A stretch of DNA of 64,000 nt from an uncultured Bacilli bacterium. Lineage in GTDB: Bacteria > Bacillota_I > Bacilli_A > RF39 > UBA660. A model generated the notes under the pieces. That model made no database searches. It had not been told where the DNA came from and saw nothing but the letters and a program-made list of their open reading frames with translations. The stretch is taken from NCBI GenBank assembly GCA_934101225.1, contig CAKOQK010000002.1, positions 55,100 through 119,099 on the forward strand. The letters run 5' to 3'. Numbering within the stretch: the stretch's first letter is position 1; the number at the start of each line of letters is the position of its first letter. Below are positions 1-9,631 of the stretch, in pieces. The position numbers and the translations under genes are program-made.

Positions 1-387
1 GGTACTCTTGGAATGTTTGTTAACAAAGATAAATTATATGGTATTGAAATAGTTAAAGATGCTGTTATTAACGCTAGTGTTAACGCTAAAATAAATAAAC
101 AAAATAATATGTATATGTTAGGTGATTCTTCTAAAATATCTAAAATAAATAGTGATATAGATTGCATAATTATTGATCCACCAAGAAGTGGATTAAATAA
201 AGAAACTATGAAAAATATTGTAACTATTAAACCAGATAATTTAATATATATGTCTTGTAATCCATTAACATTCGTTAGAGATATGCAAATATTAAATAAG
301 ATATATAACGTAGATGAGTTTTACTATTTAGAGATGTTTCCTAGAACAAAACATATGGAAGTACTTTGTACATTGAAGAAAAAATGA
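1..387 (+). CDS. RumA/TrmA-family RNA (uracil-5-)-methyltransferase, C-terminal part
   Basis: SAM-dependent methyltransferase of the TrmA/RlmCD family, which makes 5-methyluridine in rRNA or tRNA. The window starts inside the gene: the frame is open from base 1 (GTLG, the end of a SAM-binding glycine motif), followed by GIEIV, DPPRSGL, and YMSCNPLTFVRD with the nucleophilic Cys, then MFPRTKHMEVL, the usual family C-terminus. It ends in TGA, so TGA is a stop here. Only about 128 residues are visible, so the exact target nucleotide cannot be decided. High confidence in family, low in substrate. Confidence 0.9.
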   Translation, partial: GTLGMFVNKDKLYGIEIVKDAVINASVNAKINKQNNMYMLGDSSKISKINSDIDCIIIDPPRSGLNKETMKNIVTIKPDNLIYMSCNPLTFVRDMQILNKIYNVDEFYYLEMFPRTKHMEVLCTLKKK

Positions 388-500
388 AATATCAAAAATA
401 TTTATAAGATTGTTTGAGTATGACATGAACACGACTCTAATATAAATGGTATTTGAAAACATATATTAATTAAAAATTAATTTGAGGGGATGTAGTATAT

Positions 501-1527
501 ATGAATGCAAATTTAATTGGAAATGAAAATAATATTATATTTTATGAAGATGAAGCGGGAAATTCAAAAGTAGAAGTTGTTTTGAAAGAAGATAATGTTT
601 GGTTAAATGCTAATGCGATTGCAAATTTATTCAATGTTCAAAGGCCTGCAATTGTAAAACATATTAATAATATATATAATGATGAAGAATTAGATAAAAA
701 TTTAACTTGTTCCATTTTGGAACAAGTTCAACTTGAAGGAAATAGAAAAGTTTCAAGAAAAAAAGACTTTTATAATTTAGATATGATTATTTCCATTGGG
801 TTTAGAGTTAATTCCAAAACTGCAATAAAATTTAGAACTTGGGCTAATAAAATAATAAAAGAATATATGGTAAAAGGATTTGCCTTAAATGATGATAGAT
901 TTATTAATGGTAATAGATTTGATACAAGATATTTTGATGAATTATTAGAACGTATAAAAATAATTCGTACAAGTGAAAGAATGGCTTATCAAAAAATCAC
1001 AGATATTTTTATTACAACTAGGTGTTGATTATGATAAAAAATCTGAAGATGCTTATACCTTCTTCAAAATAGTTCAAAATAAATTACACTATGCCATTAC
1101 CGGACATACTGCTGTAGAACTTATTTATGAAAGAGTTAGTAGTGAAAAAATACATATGGGACTTACTAATTGGAAAAACAGTCCTGATGGATTAATTTAT
1201 AAATATGATGTTGGAATAGCTAAGAATTACTTAAGCGAAGAAGAATTAAGAAAATTAAATAATTTAACAACATTATTTTTAGATTATGCCGAGGATATGG
1301 CAGAAGAACAAAATATAATGACAATGCAAAAATGGATAGATATAACTGATAAACTACTTTCTTTTAGAGATAAGAAAATGTTGAAAGATTCTGGTAAAAT
1401 ATCTCATAAACAAGCTTTAGAAAAAGCAGAAAATGAATATGAAAAATTTAGAATAAAGCAAGATAGAGAATATATTTCAAGCATGGATGAAATGTATAAA
1501 AAATATTTAGAAGAAAATCAAAAATAG
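501..1527 (+). pseudogene. RhuM-family (virulence RhuM / Fic-associated) protein, frameshifted
   Basis: Two overlapping frames together make one RhuM-like protein. The first (501-1028) holds the DNA-binding-like N-terminus (VWLNANAIANLFNVQRPAI, SRKKDFYNLDMIISIGFRV) and ends just after the conserved QKITDIF. The second frame carries the C-terminal half from GVDYDKKSEDAYTFF through VQNKLHYAITGHTAVELI, GLTNWKN and ISHKQALEKAENEYE. The frame changes near 1010-1025. Family members usually read DIY-x-T-x-VDYD here, so a small insertion around the AGGT at 1019-1022 would explain it. RBS GAGGGG lies before ATG 501. The family is common near mobile and defence genes; its molecular function is unknown. 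Either a true pseudogene or a sequence error. Confidence 0.8.
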
Positions 1528-1543
1528 TAATTTAGTTCTTTCA

Positions 1544-1744
1544 TTGAGTACATTACTTACTGTTGCAGATTCTTATGATGATTTGCTTGAGAAAATTGTT
1601 GATGAATCAATGACGATTGATTCTACAAAGGAAGACCTAACAAATGCAATCATAGCGAATGCATATAATTATCAGGCAGCACTTTTATGTGTAAAAGGTG
1701 ATTATGAAAAAGCGTATGAAACTCAAAAATACATATCAATTTAA
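1544..1744 (+). CDS. Short unknown ORF, possible gene remnant
   Basis: A 66-codon frame opening at TTG with no convincing RBS. The end (NYQAALLCVKGDYEKAYETQ) looks like one TPR-type helix pair, so this may be the tail of a lost tetratricopeptide protein and not a gene of its own. It lies between the broken RhuM gene and the next gene, in a stretch that looks decayed. Low confidence. Confidence 0.25.
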   Translation: MSTLLTVADSYDDLLEKIVDESMTIDSTKEDLTNAIIANAYNYQAALLCVKGDYEKAYETQKYISI

Positions 1745-1817
1745 TTTATGATGATTATTTAAATTTGGTTTAATTTATTAAAAAAAATATATAGTGCTTA
1801 AAATTAAGGAGTATAAA

Positions 1818-2669
1818 ATGTTACAAAGAAATAAAATCATAGACGCATTTTCTTTTTATAATATAAATAAGAATTACCTTGAAAAATGTATTATTATTTC
1901 AGAAGAAATTAAGAAAAATTCAGAATTATATGAATCTTTTAAGAAGATATACGAAATTCTTTATTTACATGAAATCGACGAATTAAAAGAATTGTGGAAA
2001 ATTGAAAATCTTGATATTTTTTATAATATTTCTGTAGATCCTTTTATTAATAATTTAATGCTTATATTAGGATATGAAATTCATAAAGAAAATATGAAAA
2101 AATTAAATTTTAATAAGCGACAAATTATTTTACAAAAGAAAAGAATTAAAGAATGTTTTGAAAATGATTTAATAAAAAGAAATTATCTAGGGATAAGAAT
2201 TTCACAATTGTTGTGGGGGATTTATTTTATAAGAGGAAAAATAATAGAAGTTGGATCTTTACAATTTGAAAAAGTAGATAATAAAATTATAAAAATTCAT
2301 ATACCTAAAAATGCAAACTTGAATATTAGTGTTGTAAAAGAATCTTTGATATTATCACGAATAGAAATTGAAAAGACATATAACATGAGTAACTTCAAAT
2401 ATTGTTGTGAATCTTGGTTATTAAGTAACCAAATTCACAATTTAGTAGATAAAGAATCTAATATTTTTAATTTTTATAATTTATTTGAAATTGTTGAGGG
2501 TAAAGAATGCTTGAATGATATACTAAATTTTGTTTTCAATATAAAAAATTGTAATGATTTCAATACGTTAGAAGAAAAAACAAGTTTACAACATAAAATT
2601 AAAGATAAATTGATTATTGGAGAAAAATTTTATTTAGGTATTGGTACACTTAAAGGTTTAGATAAATAA
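1818..2669 (+). CDS. Acyltransferase-like protein with GNAT-like C-terminal domain
   Basis: 283 residues. I chose ATG 1818 because AAGGAG lies at 1806-1811 with ideal spacing; an upstream GTG (1794) would put the RBS inside the gene. The C-terminal half resembles the GNAT-like C-terminal domain seen in Firmicute acyltransferase-like proteins: VGSLQFEKVDNKIIKIHIPK, then VVKESLILSR, and FKYCCESWLLSNQIHNLV with SNIFNF. The N-terminal half is helical and unrecognised. The family is uncharacterised, so no substrate can be given. No signal peptide or membrane segment seen. Single gene flanked by AT-rich spacers. Confidence 0.6.
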   Translation: MLQRNKIIDAFSFYNINKNYLEKCIIISEEIKKNSELYESFKKIYEILYLHEIDELKELWKIENLDIFYNISVDPFINNLMLILGYEIHKENMKKLNFNKRQIILQKKRIKECFENDLIKRNYLGIRISQLLWGIYFIRGKIIEVGSLQFEKVDNKIIKIHIPKNANLNISVVKESLILSRIEIEKTYNMSNFKYCCESWLLSNQIHNLVDKESNIFNFYNLFEIVEGKECLNDILNFVFNIKNCNDFNTLEEKTSLQHKIKDKLIIGEKFYLGIGTLKGLDK

Positions 2670-2771
2670 CAAAATATTAAAAAAATTTAAAAGAAATTTT
2701 TAGGCAATAGGTGTAAATGATTTTACTATTTAAAAATGCTTTATAAAAATAAAAATGTGAGGAGAAATCTA

Positions 2772-3458
2772 ATGAATAAACCAATTATTGGAATTGTAGC
2801 AAAACATTATGCTACATATAAAAGTAATAAAATTGATACATTTATAAGAGATGAAGTAAAACAAGCAATATTTGATAATGGAGGAATAGCTATTGGAATA
2901 CTACCTGTAGAAACTGCTATAAATTACAGTGGAGATAATTGGAAAAATAATCTATCTATGGAGGAAAAAGAAAATTTAATTATTCAATTAAAATTATGTG
3001 ATGGCATTATTTTACAAGGTGGAGTTGAAACAGATAATTATGAAATCATAACTGCTAAATACTGTTATGAAAATAATATTCCAATACTTGGCATATGTGC
3101 TGGACAAAATAACATAGCTAGAGCATTAGGAGGTACTACTTATAAAATTCAAAATCCGGATAAACATAATAATGCATTTGATGAATATGTACATAATATT
3201 AAAATTGATAAGCATTCGAAATTTTATAACATAGTTAATACAAGTATGATGATGGTAAATTCAAGACACAAAAGAACTATAGAAAATTGTCCGATGCTTA
3301 ATAAAGTTGCATTTTGTGAAGATGGATATCCAGATGTAATTGAGTCCAAAAATAAAAAATTCTATATAGGTGTTAGATTTCATCCAGAAAGTTTATATAA
3401 GAAAGATGCAAAAATGAACAAGATTTTTAAAGAGTTTATAAATATTTGCAAACATTAG
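2772..3458 (+). CDS. Class I glutamine amidotransferase, gamma-glutamyl-GABA hydrolase (C26) family
   Basis: 228 residues from ATG 2772, which follows GTGAGGAG at the right distance. PuuD-like peptidase C26 fold: IIGIVAKHY start, CDGIILQGGVETDNYE, the nucleophile elbow GICAGQNN (Cys109; the usual family form is GICRGMQ) and the His-Glu end RFHPESLY. Such enzymes hydrolyse gamma-glutamyl amides in the cytosol. The substrate is inferred only from the family and is not certain, as the elbow is atypical. No pathway partner lies beside it. Confidence 0.8.
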   Translation: MNKPIIGIVAKHYATYKSNKIDTFIRDEVKQAIFDNGGIAIGILPVETAINYSGDNWKNNLSMEEKENLIIQLKLCDGIILQGGVETDNYEIITAKYCYENNIPILGICAGQNNIARALGGTTYKIQNPDKHNNAFDEYVHNIKIDKHSKFYNIVNTSMMMVNSRHKRTIENCPMLNKVAFCEDGYPDVIESKNKKFYIGVRFHPESLYKKDAKMNKIFKEFINICKH

Positions 3459-3642
3459 GAATTAAATGGATAAATATAAGAAAAACGATATAACTTTTGA
3501 ATTATTATTATAAATATTTTATGGATTATCATCTAACATAGATAACATTAATTTTCATTAGAAGATAGTTAAAAAAATTTAATAAAATTAAATTTTAATG
3601 CAATAATTTACTATCTTAAAACGTTACTATAGTGAAAGGTAA

Positions 3643-3672
3643 AGTAATTAATTTATATAAAAATTAATTACT
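3643..3672. repeat. 12-bp inverted repeat upstream of the GNAT gene
   Basis: Arms 3643-3654 (AGTAATTAATTT) and 3661-3672 (AAATTAATTACT) are perfect with a 6-nt loop and end about 20 bp before the GNAT start. Could be an operator or an RNA hairpin near the RBS. In DNA this AT-rich it may be chance. Confidence 0.35.
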
Positions 3673-3691
3673 AAGTTTGGAGGTTATACAT

Positions 3692-4261
3692 ATGAATAAT
3701 TTTTATTTAGAAATACCAAATATTAAAAGAAAAGAAGATATTATTGATTATATAAATGAATTAGAACTATACAATTCAGAAATAAATGGAATAGAACTAT
3801 TAGCAAAAATTTTAGATGGATATTCATTTGAAGAAACATTAGAAAACTGTTTAAAAAGATCAAATAAAGATTATGCTATAAAAAACGGAAAGAATCAAGT
3901 TAATACCTATTTATTAATAAGAAAAAGTGATAATAAAATTGTAGGAGCTATTAATATTAGATTAAATTATGGTTCTGGTATAAATAAATTTAATGGTAAC
4001 ATTGGGTATGGTATAAGACCTACTGAAAGAAGAAAAGGATATAATAAAATTAATCTATACTTAGGATTATTAGAAGCCAAGAAATTAGGACTTGAAAAAG
4101 TTACTTTAGCATGTGAATCTACAAATATCGCTTCCATTAAAACAATTGAATCATTAGGTGGTATATTAAATTCTAGTGAAATTGATCCAAGCGATGGAAT
4201 TCTAACAAATATTTATATTATAAATGTAAAAGAAACAATTAATAAATATAAAAATATATAA
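3692..4261 (+). CDS. GNAT family N-acetyltransferase
   Basis: 189 residues. ATG 3692 is chosen because GGAGG (3679-3683) sits 8 bp before it. GNAT core: DNKIVGAINIRLNYG (beta strands 2-3), IGYGIRPTERRKGYNKINL (strand 4 and the acetyl-CoA pyrophosphate loop, here RRKGYN where RxxGxG is usual), then LEKVTLACESTNIASIKTIE with the C-terminal SLGG turn. Small-molecule or antibiotic acetylation is typical of this subgroup; the substrate is unknown. Followed after 21 bp by the lipoprotein gene. Confidence 0.8.
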   Translation: MNNFYLEIPNIKRKEDIIDYINELELYNSEINGIELLAKILDGYSFEETLENCLKRSNKDYAIKNGKNQVNTYLLIRKSDNKIVGAINIRLNYGSGINKFNGNIGYGIRPTERRKGYNKINLYLGLLEAKKLGLEKVTLACESTNIASIKTIESLGGILNSSEIDPSDGILTNIYIINVKETINKYKNI

Positions 4262-4282
4262 TTATTAGAAAGGAAATTTATA

Positions 4283-4699
4283 ATGAAGAAAATATTATGT
4301 TTGTTTGGAATAATTGTTATATTAACTGGTTGTTCTAAAAAAATTAGTGATGATGCAATATTAAGTGTATCAAAAGATAATAAAATCGAAGTACAAGAGT
4401 TTAATAAATACTCAGAGTTAGATGAAAGAATTATTTACATAGAAACTAAATTAAAAGATGTTTATTATAACAAAGATGGTAAAAAATACTCTTTAAAAGA
4501 ATATATTAAAACAATTGATGATGGTAAAGAAATAACAAGTTTGCTAGAAGATTATCGAAGCTATGACGATGGAGGTTCACAATTATTTTCATCAAAAGAA
4601 TATGATTTAAGTATTTTAATTTGTAATAAAATTAATGGAACATCAGATATTTATATAGGCGATTCAAATATGACTTATAGTGGTACTATGTGTAAATAG
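4283..4699 (+). CDS. Small predicted lipoprotein
   Basis: 138 residues. Signal peptide with a lipobox: MKKILCLFGIIVILTGC, so Cys17 is the expected lipidation site and the protein should sit on the outer face of the membrane. The remainder (about 120 residues, acidic, ending in CK) matches no family I know; two further Cys (in LICNKIN and GTMCK) could pair. RBS GAAAGGA lies 8-10 bp upstream. Ends at its own terminator. Confidence 0.75.
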   Translation: MKKILCLFGIIVILTGCSKKISDDAILSVSKDNKIEVQEFNKYSELDERIIYIETKLKDVYYNKDGKKYSLKEYIKTIDDGKEITSLLEDYRSYDDGGSQLFSSKEYDLSILICNKINGTSDIYIGDSNMTYSGTMCK

Positions 4700-4719
4700 A
4701 GAATTATAATTCTCTTTTT
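4698..4719 (+). terminator. Intrinsic terminator after the lipoprotein gene
   Basis: Stem AGAGAAT/ATTCTCT with a TATA loop followed by a T run. It overlaps the stop codon of the lipoprotein gene. Confidence 0.75.
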
Positions 4720-4864
4720 ATATGTAATTTGCTTATTTTTATTCTCTAAACTTTAAAAAAATTAACTTTTAGGGAATGAATAACTATAAATAAATAATAT
4801 AATTGTAAATTAATTATTGTACTTAGATATAAAAATATAATGTAAATGTTTTAAAGATAATTTA

Positions 4865-4893
4865 TTGCAATTTAATAAAAAATAATATATACT
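4865..4893 (+). promoter_or_regulatory. Sigma-A-type promoter of valS
   Basis: TTGCAA (4865-4870), 17-bp spacer, TATACT (4888-4893). The predicted transcript start near 4900 coincides with the 5' edge of the T-box leader. Confidence 0.75.
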
Positions 4894-4899
4894 ATCATT

Positions 4900-5106
4900 A
4901 AGTTTTCAATGAGATTTGAGGAGTATTATATTAAATATTTAAAGAGAGTTAATGGTCGGTGGAAATTAATAATTATTTATGTAAGAAGGTTGCAAATTGA
5001 GAAAAATCGCTATTTCAGCGTTAAAGAATTAAAGATAACTAATAGTTATAAATTAAGGTGGTACCACGGTAAATTCGTCCTTATATTTATAACTATTTTT
5101 TTTAAA
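4900..5106 (+). promoter_or_regulatory. T-box leader (valine) of valS
   Basis: tRNA-sensing leader. Stem I elements are visible (AGAGAG, GGTCGGTGG). The specifier loop contains GAAGGTTGCA, giving GUU (4989-4991), a valine codon, in the usual position before TGAG. The T-box bulge is AAGGTGGTACCACGG (about 5055-5069). The terminator pairs about 5042-5058 with 5087-5104 (ATAGTTATAAAT.. / ..TTATAACTAT) followed by eight T. Uncharged tRNA-Val pairing with the bulge would favour the antiterminator. The short ORF through this region is a chance reading of the RNA. Confidence 0.95.
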
Positions 5107-5123
5107 AAGAAAGGAAGATTTAG

Positions 5124-7655
5124 ATGTTAGATACAAAATATAATCATGATTTAGTAGAAGAAGGAAAATACGAAAAATGGCTTAGTAAAAATTATTTCAA
5201 ATGTGATGAAAATAGTTCTAAGAAGCATTACTCTATCGTATTACCTCCACCTAATGTAACTGGGGTTCTTCATTTAGGCCATGCATGGGATGTTACGTTA
5301 CAAGATATAATAATTCGTTATAAAAAGATGGAAGGATATGATTGTTTATGGCTTCCTGGAATGGATCATGCAGCTATTGCAACTGAGGCAAAGGTTGTTA
5401 AAAGATTAAAAGATAATGGTATAAATAAGTACGAATATGGAAGAGAAAAGTTTTTAGATTCATGCTGGGATTGGACTCATGAACATGCTGATATAATTCG
5501 TAAACAATGGGCCAAATTAGGTATATCTTTAGATTATACTAAAGAAAGATTTACGTTAGATAAACAAATTGAAAATGCCGTTAAAAAAGTATTTGTAGAT
5601 TATTATAATGAAGGATTAATTTATCGTGGGGAAAAGATTATTAACTGGGATCCGGTAGCTAAGACGGCATTAAGTAATGAAGAGGTAATTTATAGTGAAG
5701 AAGAAAGTGCTTTTTATCATTTAAAATATATATTAGAAGATGGTACAAGTTTTTTAGATGTTGCAACAACTAGACCAGAAACTTTATTTGGCGATACGGC
5801 TGTTGCAGTTAACCCTGAAGATGAAAGATATAAAGATTTAATAGGTAAAAATGTAATTCTTCCTATTGTTAATAGATTAATACCTATTATTGGAGATGAA
5901 CATGCTGATATTACTAAAGGAACTGGTTGTGTTAAAATAACTCCTGCTCATGATCCAAATGATTTTGAAGTAGGTAATAGACATAATTTAGAGAGAATCG
6001 TTATTATGAATGATGATGCAACTATGAATGAAAATTGTCCTAAAAAATATATTGGATTAAGTAGGGAAGAAGCTAGAAAAGTTGTTTTAGAAGATTTAAA
6101 AGAAGCAGGATTATTAATTAAAATTGATCCACTTGTTCATGAAGTTGGTCATAGTGAAAGAACTGGCGTTATGGTTGAACCTATGATTAAAAAACAATGG
6201 TTTGTTAAGATGAGACCTTTAGCAGATCATGTTTTAGAAACGCAAAAGAATAAAGAAGAAAAGGTTAATTTTATTCCTTCAAGATATGAAAAGACAATGA
6301 ATCATTGGATGGAAATAACATATGATTGGTGTATTTCTAGACAATTATGGTGGGGACATCGTATTCCAGCCTGGTATAAAGATGGTGAAGTATATGTTGG
6401 AACTGAAGCACCTAAAGAAGAGGGCTGGATACAAGATGAAGATGTACTTGATACTTGGTTTAGTAGTGCCCTTTGGCCTTTTGCTACATTAGGATGGCCT
6501 GAGAACACTAAATTATTAGAAACGTACTATCCTAATTCATGTTTAGTAACCGGTTATGATATTATCCCATTTTGGGTAAATAGAATGACTTTCCAAGGCG
6601 AAAAATTATTAGGTAAAAGACCATTTAAGGATTGCTTAATTCATGGTTTAATTAGAGATAAACAAGGAAGAAAATTTAGTAAATCTTTAGGTAATGGGAT
6701 TGATCCATTTGATATGGTTAAATTATATGGAGCTGATTCTTTAAGATACTATCTAGCAACAGATGTTGCACCAGGAACCGATATGCGTTTTGATGAAGAA
6801 AAAATTAAATCTACTTGGAATTATATTAATAAAATATGGAATGCATCTAGATTTGTTTTAACTAATATTGAAGGACTAGAAAAAATTACATTAGATAATT
6901 TAAAACCAGAAGATAAATGGATATTAACTAAATTTATGAAATGTGTTCATACAACCAAGAAATTTATGGATAAATATGAATTTAATAATGCTGGAGCAAC
7001 TATTTATGACTTTGTTTGGAGCAGTTTCTGTGATAATTATATTGAAATGGCTAAATATAGTATTGATAGTGAAGTTACTAAATCCGTATTATGTTATGTT
7101 CTAACTGGTATTTTAAAATTATTACAACCATTTATGCCTTATGTAACAGATGAAATATATAATATGCTTCCAATTAAAGATGCTGAAGATATAATGGTTA
7201 GTGAATATCCTAAATATTCTAAGAAATATATATTTGAAGAAGAAGAAAAAGTTGTTGATGATCAAATAGCGTTTATTAAGAACTTTAGAAATATTAAAGC
7301 TGAAAATAATATTACTAAAGATATGAAAGTTATGTTTGATACTGAAGATGATAATGATTTAATAGTTAAAATGTTAAAGATTAAAGATAACGTTGTTACT
7401 AAGCCTTTAGGTATTAGAGCATATAAAGTATTCTCATCTAGAGTTAAAGCACAAATCTTCTTTGAAAAGGTTTTAACTGATGCCGATATTACAGCTAAAG
7501 AAGCCCAAATTAAAATGTTAACTGCATCAATTAGTAGAAGAGAAAAGTTACTATCTAATGAAAATTATGTTAATAAAGCACCTCAAAACATAGTTGAATT
7601 AGATAGACAAAAATTAGAAGAAGAAAAGAAGAAATTAGAAGAATTAATGAAATAA
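5124..7655 (+). CDS. valS: Valyl-tRNA synthetase
   Basis: Charges tRNA-Val in the cytosol. 843 residues, close to the usual 870-880. Class Ia signatures: PPPNVTGVLHLGHAWD (HIGH motif HLGH), the CP1 editing domain with TTRPETLFGDTAVAVNP, WCISRQLWWGHRIPAW, GRKFSKSLGNGIDP (KMSKS form KFSKS), the anticodon-binding domain and a C-terminal Lys/Glu-rich coiled-coil arm. RBS AAAGGAAG before ATG 5124. Controlled by the T-box leader immediately upstream, which fits the assignment independently. Confidence 0.97.
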   Translation: MLDTKYNHDLVEEGKYEKWLSKNYFKCDENSSKKHYSIVLPPPNVTGVLHLGHAWDVTLQDIIIRYKKMEGYDCLWLPGMDHAAIATEAKVVKRLKDNGINKYEYGREKFLDSCWDWTHEHADIIRKQWAKLGISLDYTKERFTLDKQIENAVKKVFVDYYNEGLIYRGEKIINWDPVAKTALSNEEVIYSEEESAFYHLKYILEDGTSFLDVATTRPETLFGDTAVAVNPEDERYKDLIGKNVILPIVNRLIPIIGDEHADITKGTGCVKITPAHDPNDFEVGNRHNLERIVIMNDDATMNENCPKKYIGLSREEARKVVLEDLKEAGLLIKIDPLVHEVGHSERTGVMVEPMIKKQWFVKMRPLADHVLETQKNKEEKVNFIPSRYEKTMNHWMEITYDWCISRQLWWGHRIPAWYKDGEVYVGTEAPKEEGWIQDEDVLDTWFSSALWPFATLGWPENTKLLETYYPNSCLVTGYDIIPFWVNRMTFQGEKLLGKRPFKDCLIHGLIRDKQGRKFSKSLGNGIDPFDMVKLYGADSLRYYLATDVAPGTDMRFDEEKIKSTWNYINKIWNASRFVLTNIEGLEKITLDNLKPEDKWILTKFMKCVHTTKKFMDKYEFNNAGATIYDFVWSSFCDNYIEMAKYSIDSEVTKSVLCYVLTGILKLLQPFMPYVTDEIYNMLPIKDAEDIMVSEYPKYSKKYIFEEEEKVVDDQIAFIKNFRNIKAENNITKDMKVMFDTEDDNDLIVKMLKIKDNVVTKPLGIRAYKVFSSRVKAQIFFEKVLTDADITAKEAQIKMLTASISRREKLLSNENYVNKAPQNIVELDRQKLEEEKKKLEELMK

Positions 7656-7699
7656 ATATATAATTAATGATATAATCATTTAAGGTAGGAGGATAAAAA

Positions 7700-7945
7700 A
7701 TGACAAAAGAAAAATATGTTTATTCTAATAAACCATTAGTTCAAAGACTATTATTCTTATTACTTGGTTTTTCAAATTTTATACTTGGTTTTGGATTATA
7801 TTATTTATTTAAAGATGATAAATCTAAAGAGTGGCAAATCGAGTTTATTCAAAGAGGATCTATGTTTGGTTTAATTTTCTTTCTTATTGGTATAATATAT
7901 GCAATAATAAGTTGGATAATAACTGGAGCAGTCCCATTAAATTAG
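7700..7945 (+). CDS. Small integral membrane protein, unknown
   Basis: 81 residues with two predicted membrane helices (LLFLLLGFSNFILGFGLYYL and MFGLIFFLIGIIYAIISWII) separated by a charged loop (FKDDKSKEWQIEFIQRGS). Good RBS (GTAGGAGG). No family assigned. Follows valS by 44 bp and ends at its own terminator. Confidence 0.65.
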   Translation: MTKEKYVYSNKPLVQRLLFLLLGFSNFILGFGLYYLFKDDKSKEWQIEFIQRGSMFGLIFFLIGIIYAIISWIITGAVPLN

Positions 7946-7962
7946 TATAATTATTAGTCCTT

Positions 7963-7993
7963 AAGGAAGTAGAGTTAATCTATTTCCTTTTAT
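7963..7993 (+). terminator. Intrinsic terminator
   Basis: AAGGAAGTAGA (7963-7973) pairs with TCTATTTCCTT (7979-7989) around a GTTAA loop, then a T-rich tail. Confidence 0.75.
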
Positions 7994-8044
7994 TATTACT
8001 TTATTGTATAATTAATATAGTAAATAATTTAATTTACTAATGAG

Positions 8045-8073
8045 TTGATTTATGTTTATATGATTTTTACTAT
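8045..8073 (+). promoter_or_regulatory. Candidate promoter of the glycolipid cluster
   Basis: TTGATT (8045-8050), 17 bp, TACTAT (8068-8073), upstream of an RBS-like GGAGGTG at about 8091 and the broken plsC. Inferred by pattern only. Confidence 0.45.
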
Positions 8074-8127
8074 TTTTAAATAAAATAGTGGAGGTGTAAA
8101 TATAACGTATTAAGCGTTAAATATTAT

Positions 8128-8549
8128 ATGAAGAAGTATAATTATAATAATTTAAAAGAAGATGAACATGTAGTACATCACTTGGTATTCTACCTATAAA
8201 AATAAATGATGACTATGATTTTATTCCTAAAAATTTATTTATAGATTTTATAACTGATATATTAGTTAGACCTATTGCTTTAATTTTATATTTTATTGCT
8301 AAAATCTTTTTAGGATTTAAAATTGCCGTATTATCTAATTCCCCTGTTATACCTATTAAATTTGAGCTTGAAAAATCAACCGGAATATATAAGTTATATA
8401 AAAGAAATAAATGTATTCATGCCTATATATTACCACCAATATATCCTAATAATGAATTAGAAATTAAAGAAAGAATGAGAGATTTAAAAGAAAGGACTGA
8501 AACTATGATGAAGGAGAAAATAAATGAAAATATTAATATTATCTTGTAG
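8128..8549 (+). pseudogene. Decayed PlsC-type 1-acyl-glycerol-3-phosphate acyltransferase
   Basis: Begins MKKYNYNNLKEDEHVVHH and then must shift frame near 8180 to continue LGILPIKINDDYDFIPKNLF, a membrane helix (LVRPIALILYFIAKIFLGFK) and a C-terminal part (SPVIPIKFELEKSTGIYKLY, HAYILPPIYPNN) typical of the ends of PlsC proteins. The central catalytic block with the NHxxxxD motif is absent, so an internal deletion as well as a frameshift has occurred. The frame runs past the start of the next gene. Family call is inference from partial similarity; inactivity is clear from the sequence. Confidence 0.55.
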
Positions 8550-9609
8550 TACAGGTGGAGGACATAATTCATGTGCTAGATATATAGACGAAGAATTAAA
8601 AGAAAATAATATAGAATGTGAATTTAAAGATTTCTTTGATATAGTAAATCCCAAAGCTAAAGAATTATCTTCTAAAATATATTTAGCATCATTAAAAGGA
8701 AATGGTAAAGTATTTAAAGGTTTATATAGTATAGGAGACTTATATAGTGATTCAGGGTTAACTAGTCCTGTCTATTTAGCTAATAAATTACATGCTAATA
8801 GTTTATTAAAATATATTAATGATAATAATTTTACATTAGTTATTACAACTCATCTATTTCCTTCTTTAACTCTTACAGCTATAAATAAACATAATGAAGA
8901 AAAAGTTAAATTTATAACCATTGCAACAGACTATGAACCATGTCCTTTTATGGAAGAAAGTAAACCAGATATGTTAATTATTCCAAGAGATTTAGAAGAT
9001 AAATTTATTAAAAAAGGAAATAATAAGGATGCTATAAAACCAATAGGTATTCCTATTTCTACTAGATTTGTTAAAACAGCTAAAGATATAAGAAAAGCCC
9101 ATAATTTAACTAATAATGATAAAATAGTGTTAATTATGTTAGGAAGTATGGGCTTTGGTAAAGTTATTGATTTATTAAAAGAATTAGAAAATGAAAATTA
9201 TAAAATAATAACAATATGTGGAACTAATAATAAACTATTAGAAGAAATAAAAAATAAACATTTAAATAATGTTATTCCAATTGGATATACTAATAATATT
9301 AATGATTATATTTATACAGCAGATGTTGTTATATCTAAACCAGGTGGATTATCATCAACTGAAATTGCATCTTTAAGAAAACCATTTATTCATATGTTTC
9401 CAATTCCTGGTATTGAAACATATAATATGAATTATTTTAAAGAACATAATATGAGTCTTAATTGTAATAATTATTTAGAATTAAAAGATATGATTAATGA
9501 ATTATTATATAATAAAAAATTACAAACAAAATTAATTAATAATCAAAATAAATATATAAATAGTGAATCTGCTAAAGAATTGGTGAATATAATTAAAGAA
9601 AACTTTTAA
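8524..9609 (+). CDS. GT28 glycosyltransferase, MGDG synthase / UgtP-like
   Basis: 361 residues. Probable UDP-sugar:diacylglycerol glycosyltransferase making membrane glycolipids at the inner face. The start ILILSCSTGGGHNSCARYI matches the MGDG-synthase N-domain with its GGGH loop; TTHLFPSLT, then VLIMLGSMGFGKV at the start of the nucleotide-sugar domain and ADVVISKPGGLSSTEIAS, the GT28 donor-binding signature. Length is near the family norm (about 380). RBS AAGGAG before ATG 8524. Sits between the decayed plsC and an acyl-CoA ligase, which supports a lipid role. Confidence 0.85.
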   Translation: MKILILSCSTGGGHNSCARYIDEELKENNIECEFKDFFDIVNPKAKELSSKIYLASLKGNGKVFKGLYSIGDLYSDSGLTSPVYLANKLHANSLLKYINDNNFTLVITTHLFPSLTLTAINKHNEEKVKFITIATDYEPCPFMEESKPDMLIIPRDLEDKFIKKGNNKDAIKPIGIPISTRFVKTAKDIRKAHNLTNNDKIVLIMLGSMGFGKVIDLLKELENENYKIITICGTNNKLLEEIKNKHLNNVIPIGYTNNINDYIYTADVVISKPGGLSSTEIASLRKPFIHMFPIPGIETYNMNYFKEHNMSLNCNNYLELKDMINELLYNKKLQTKLINNQNKYINSESAKELVNIIKENF

Positions 9610-9631
9610 TATATATGAGAGGAAAATAAAA

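Noticed and set aside
4909..5130. 73-codon ORF before valS
   Set aside because: It runs through the T-box specifier, antiterminator and terminator; the RNA structure explains the sequence.
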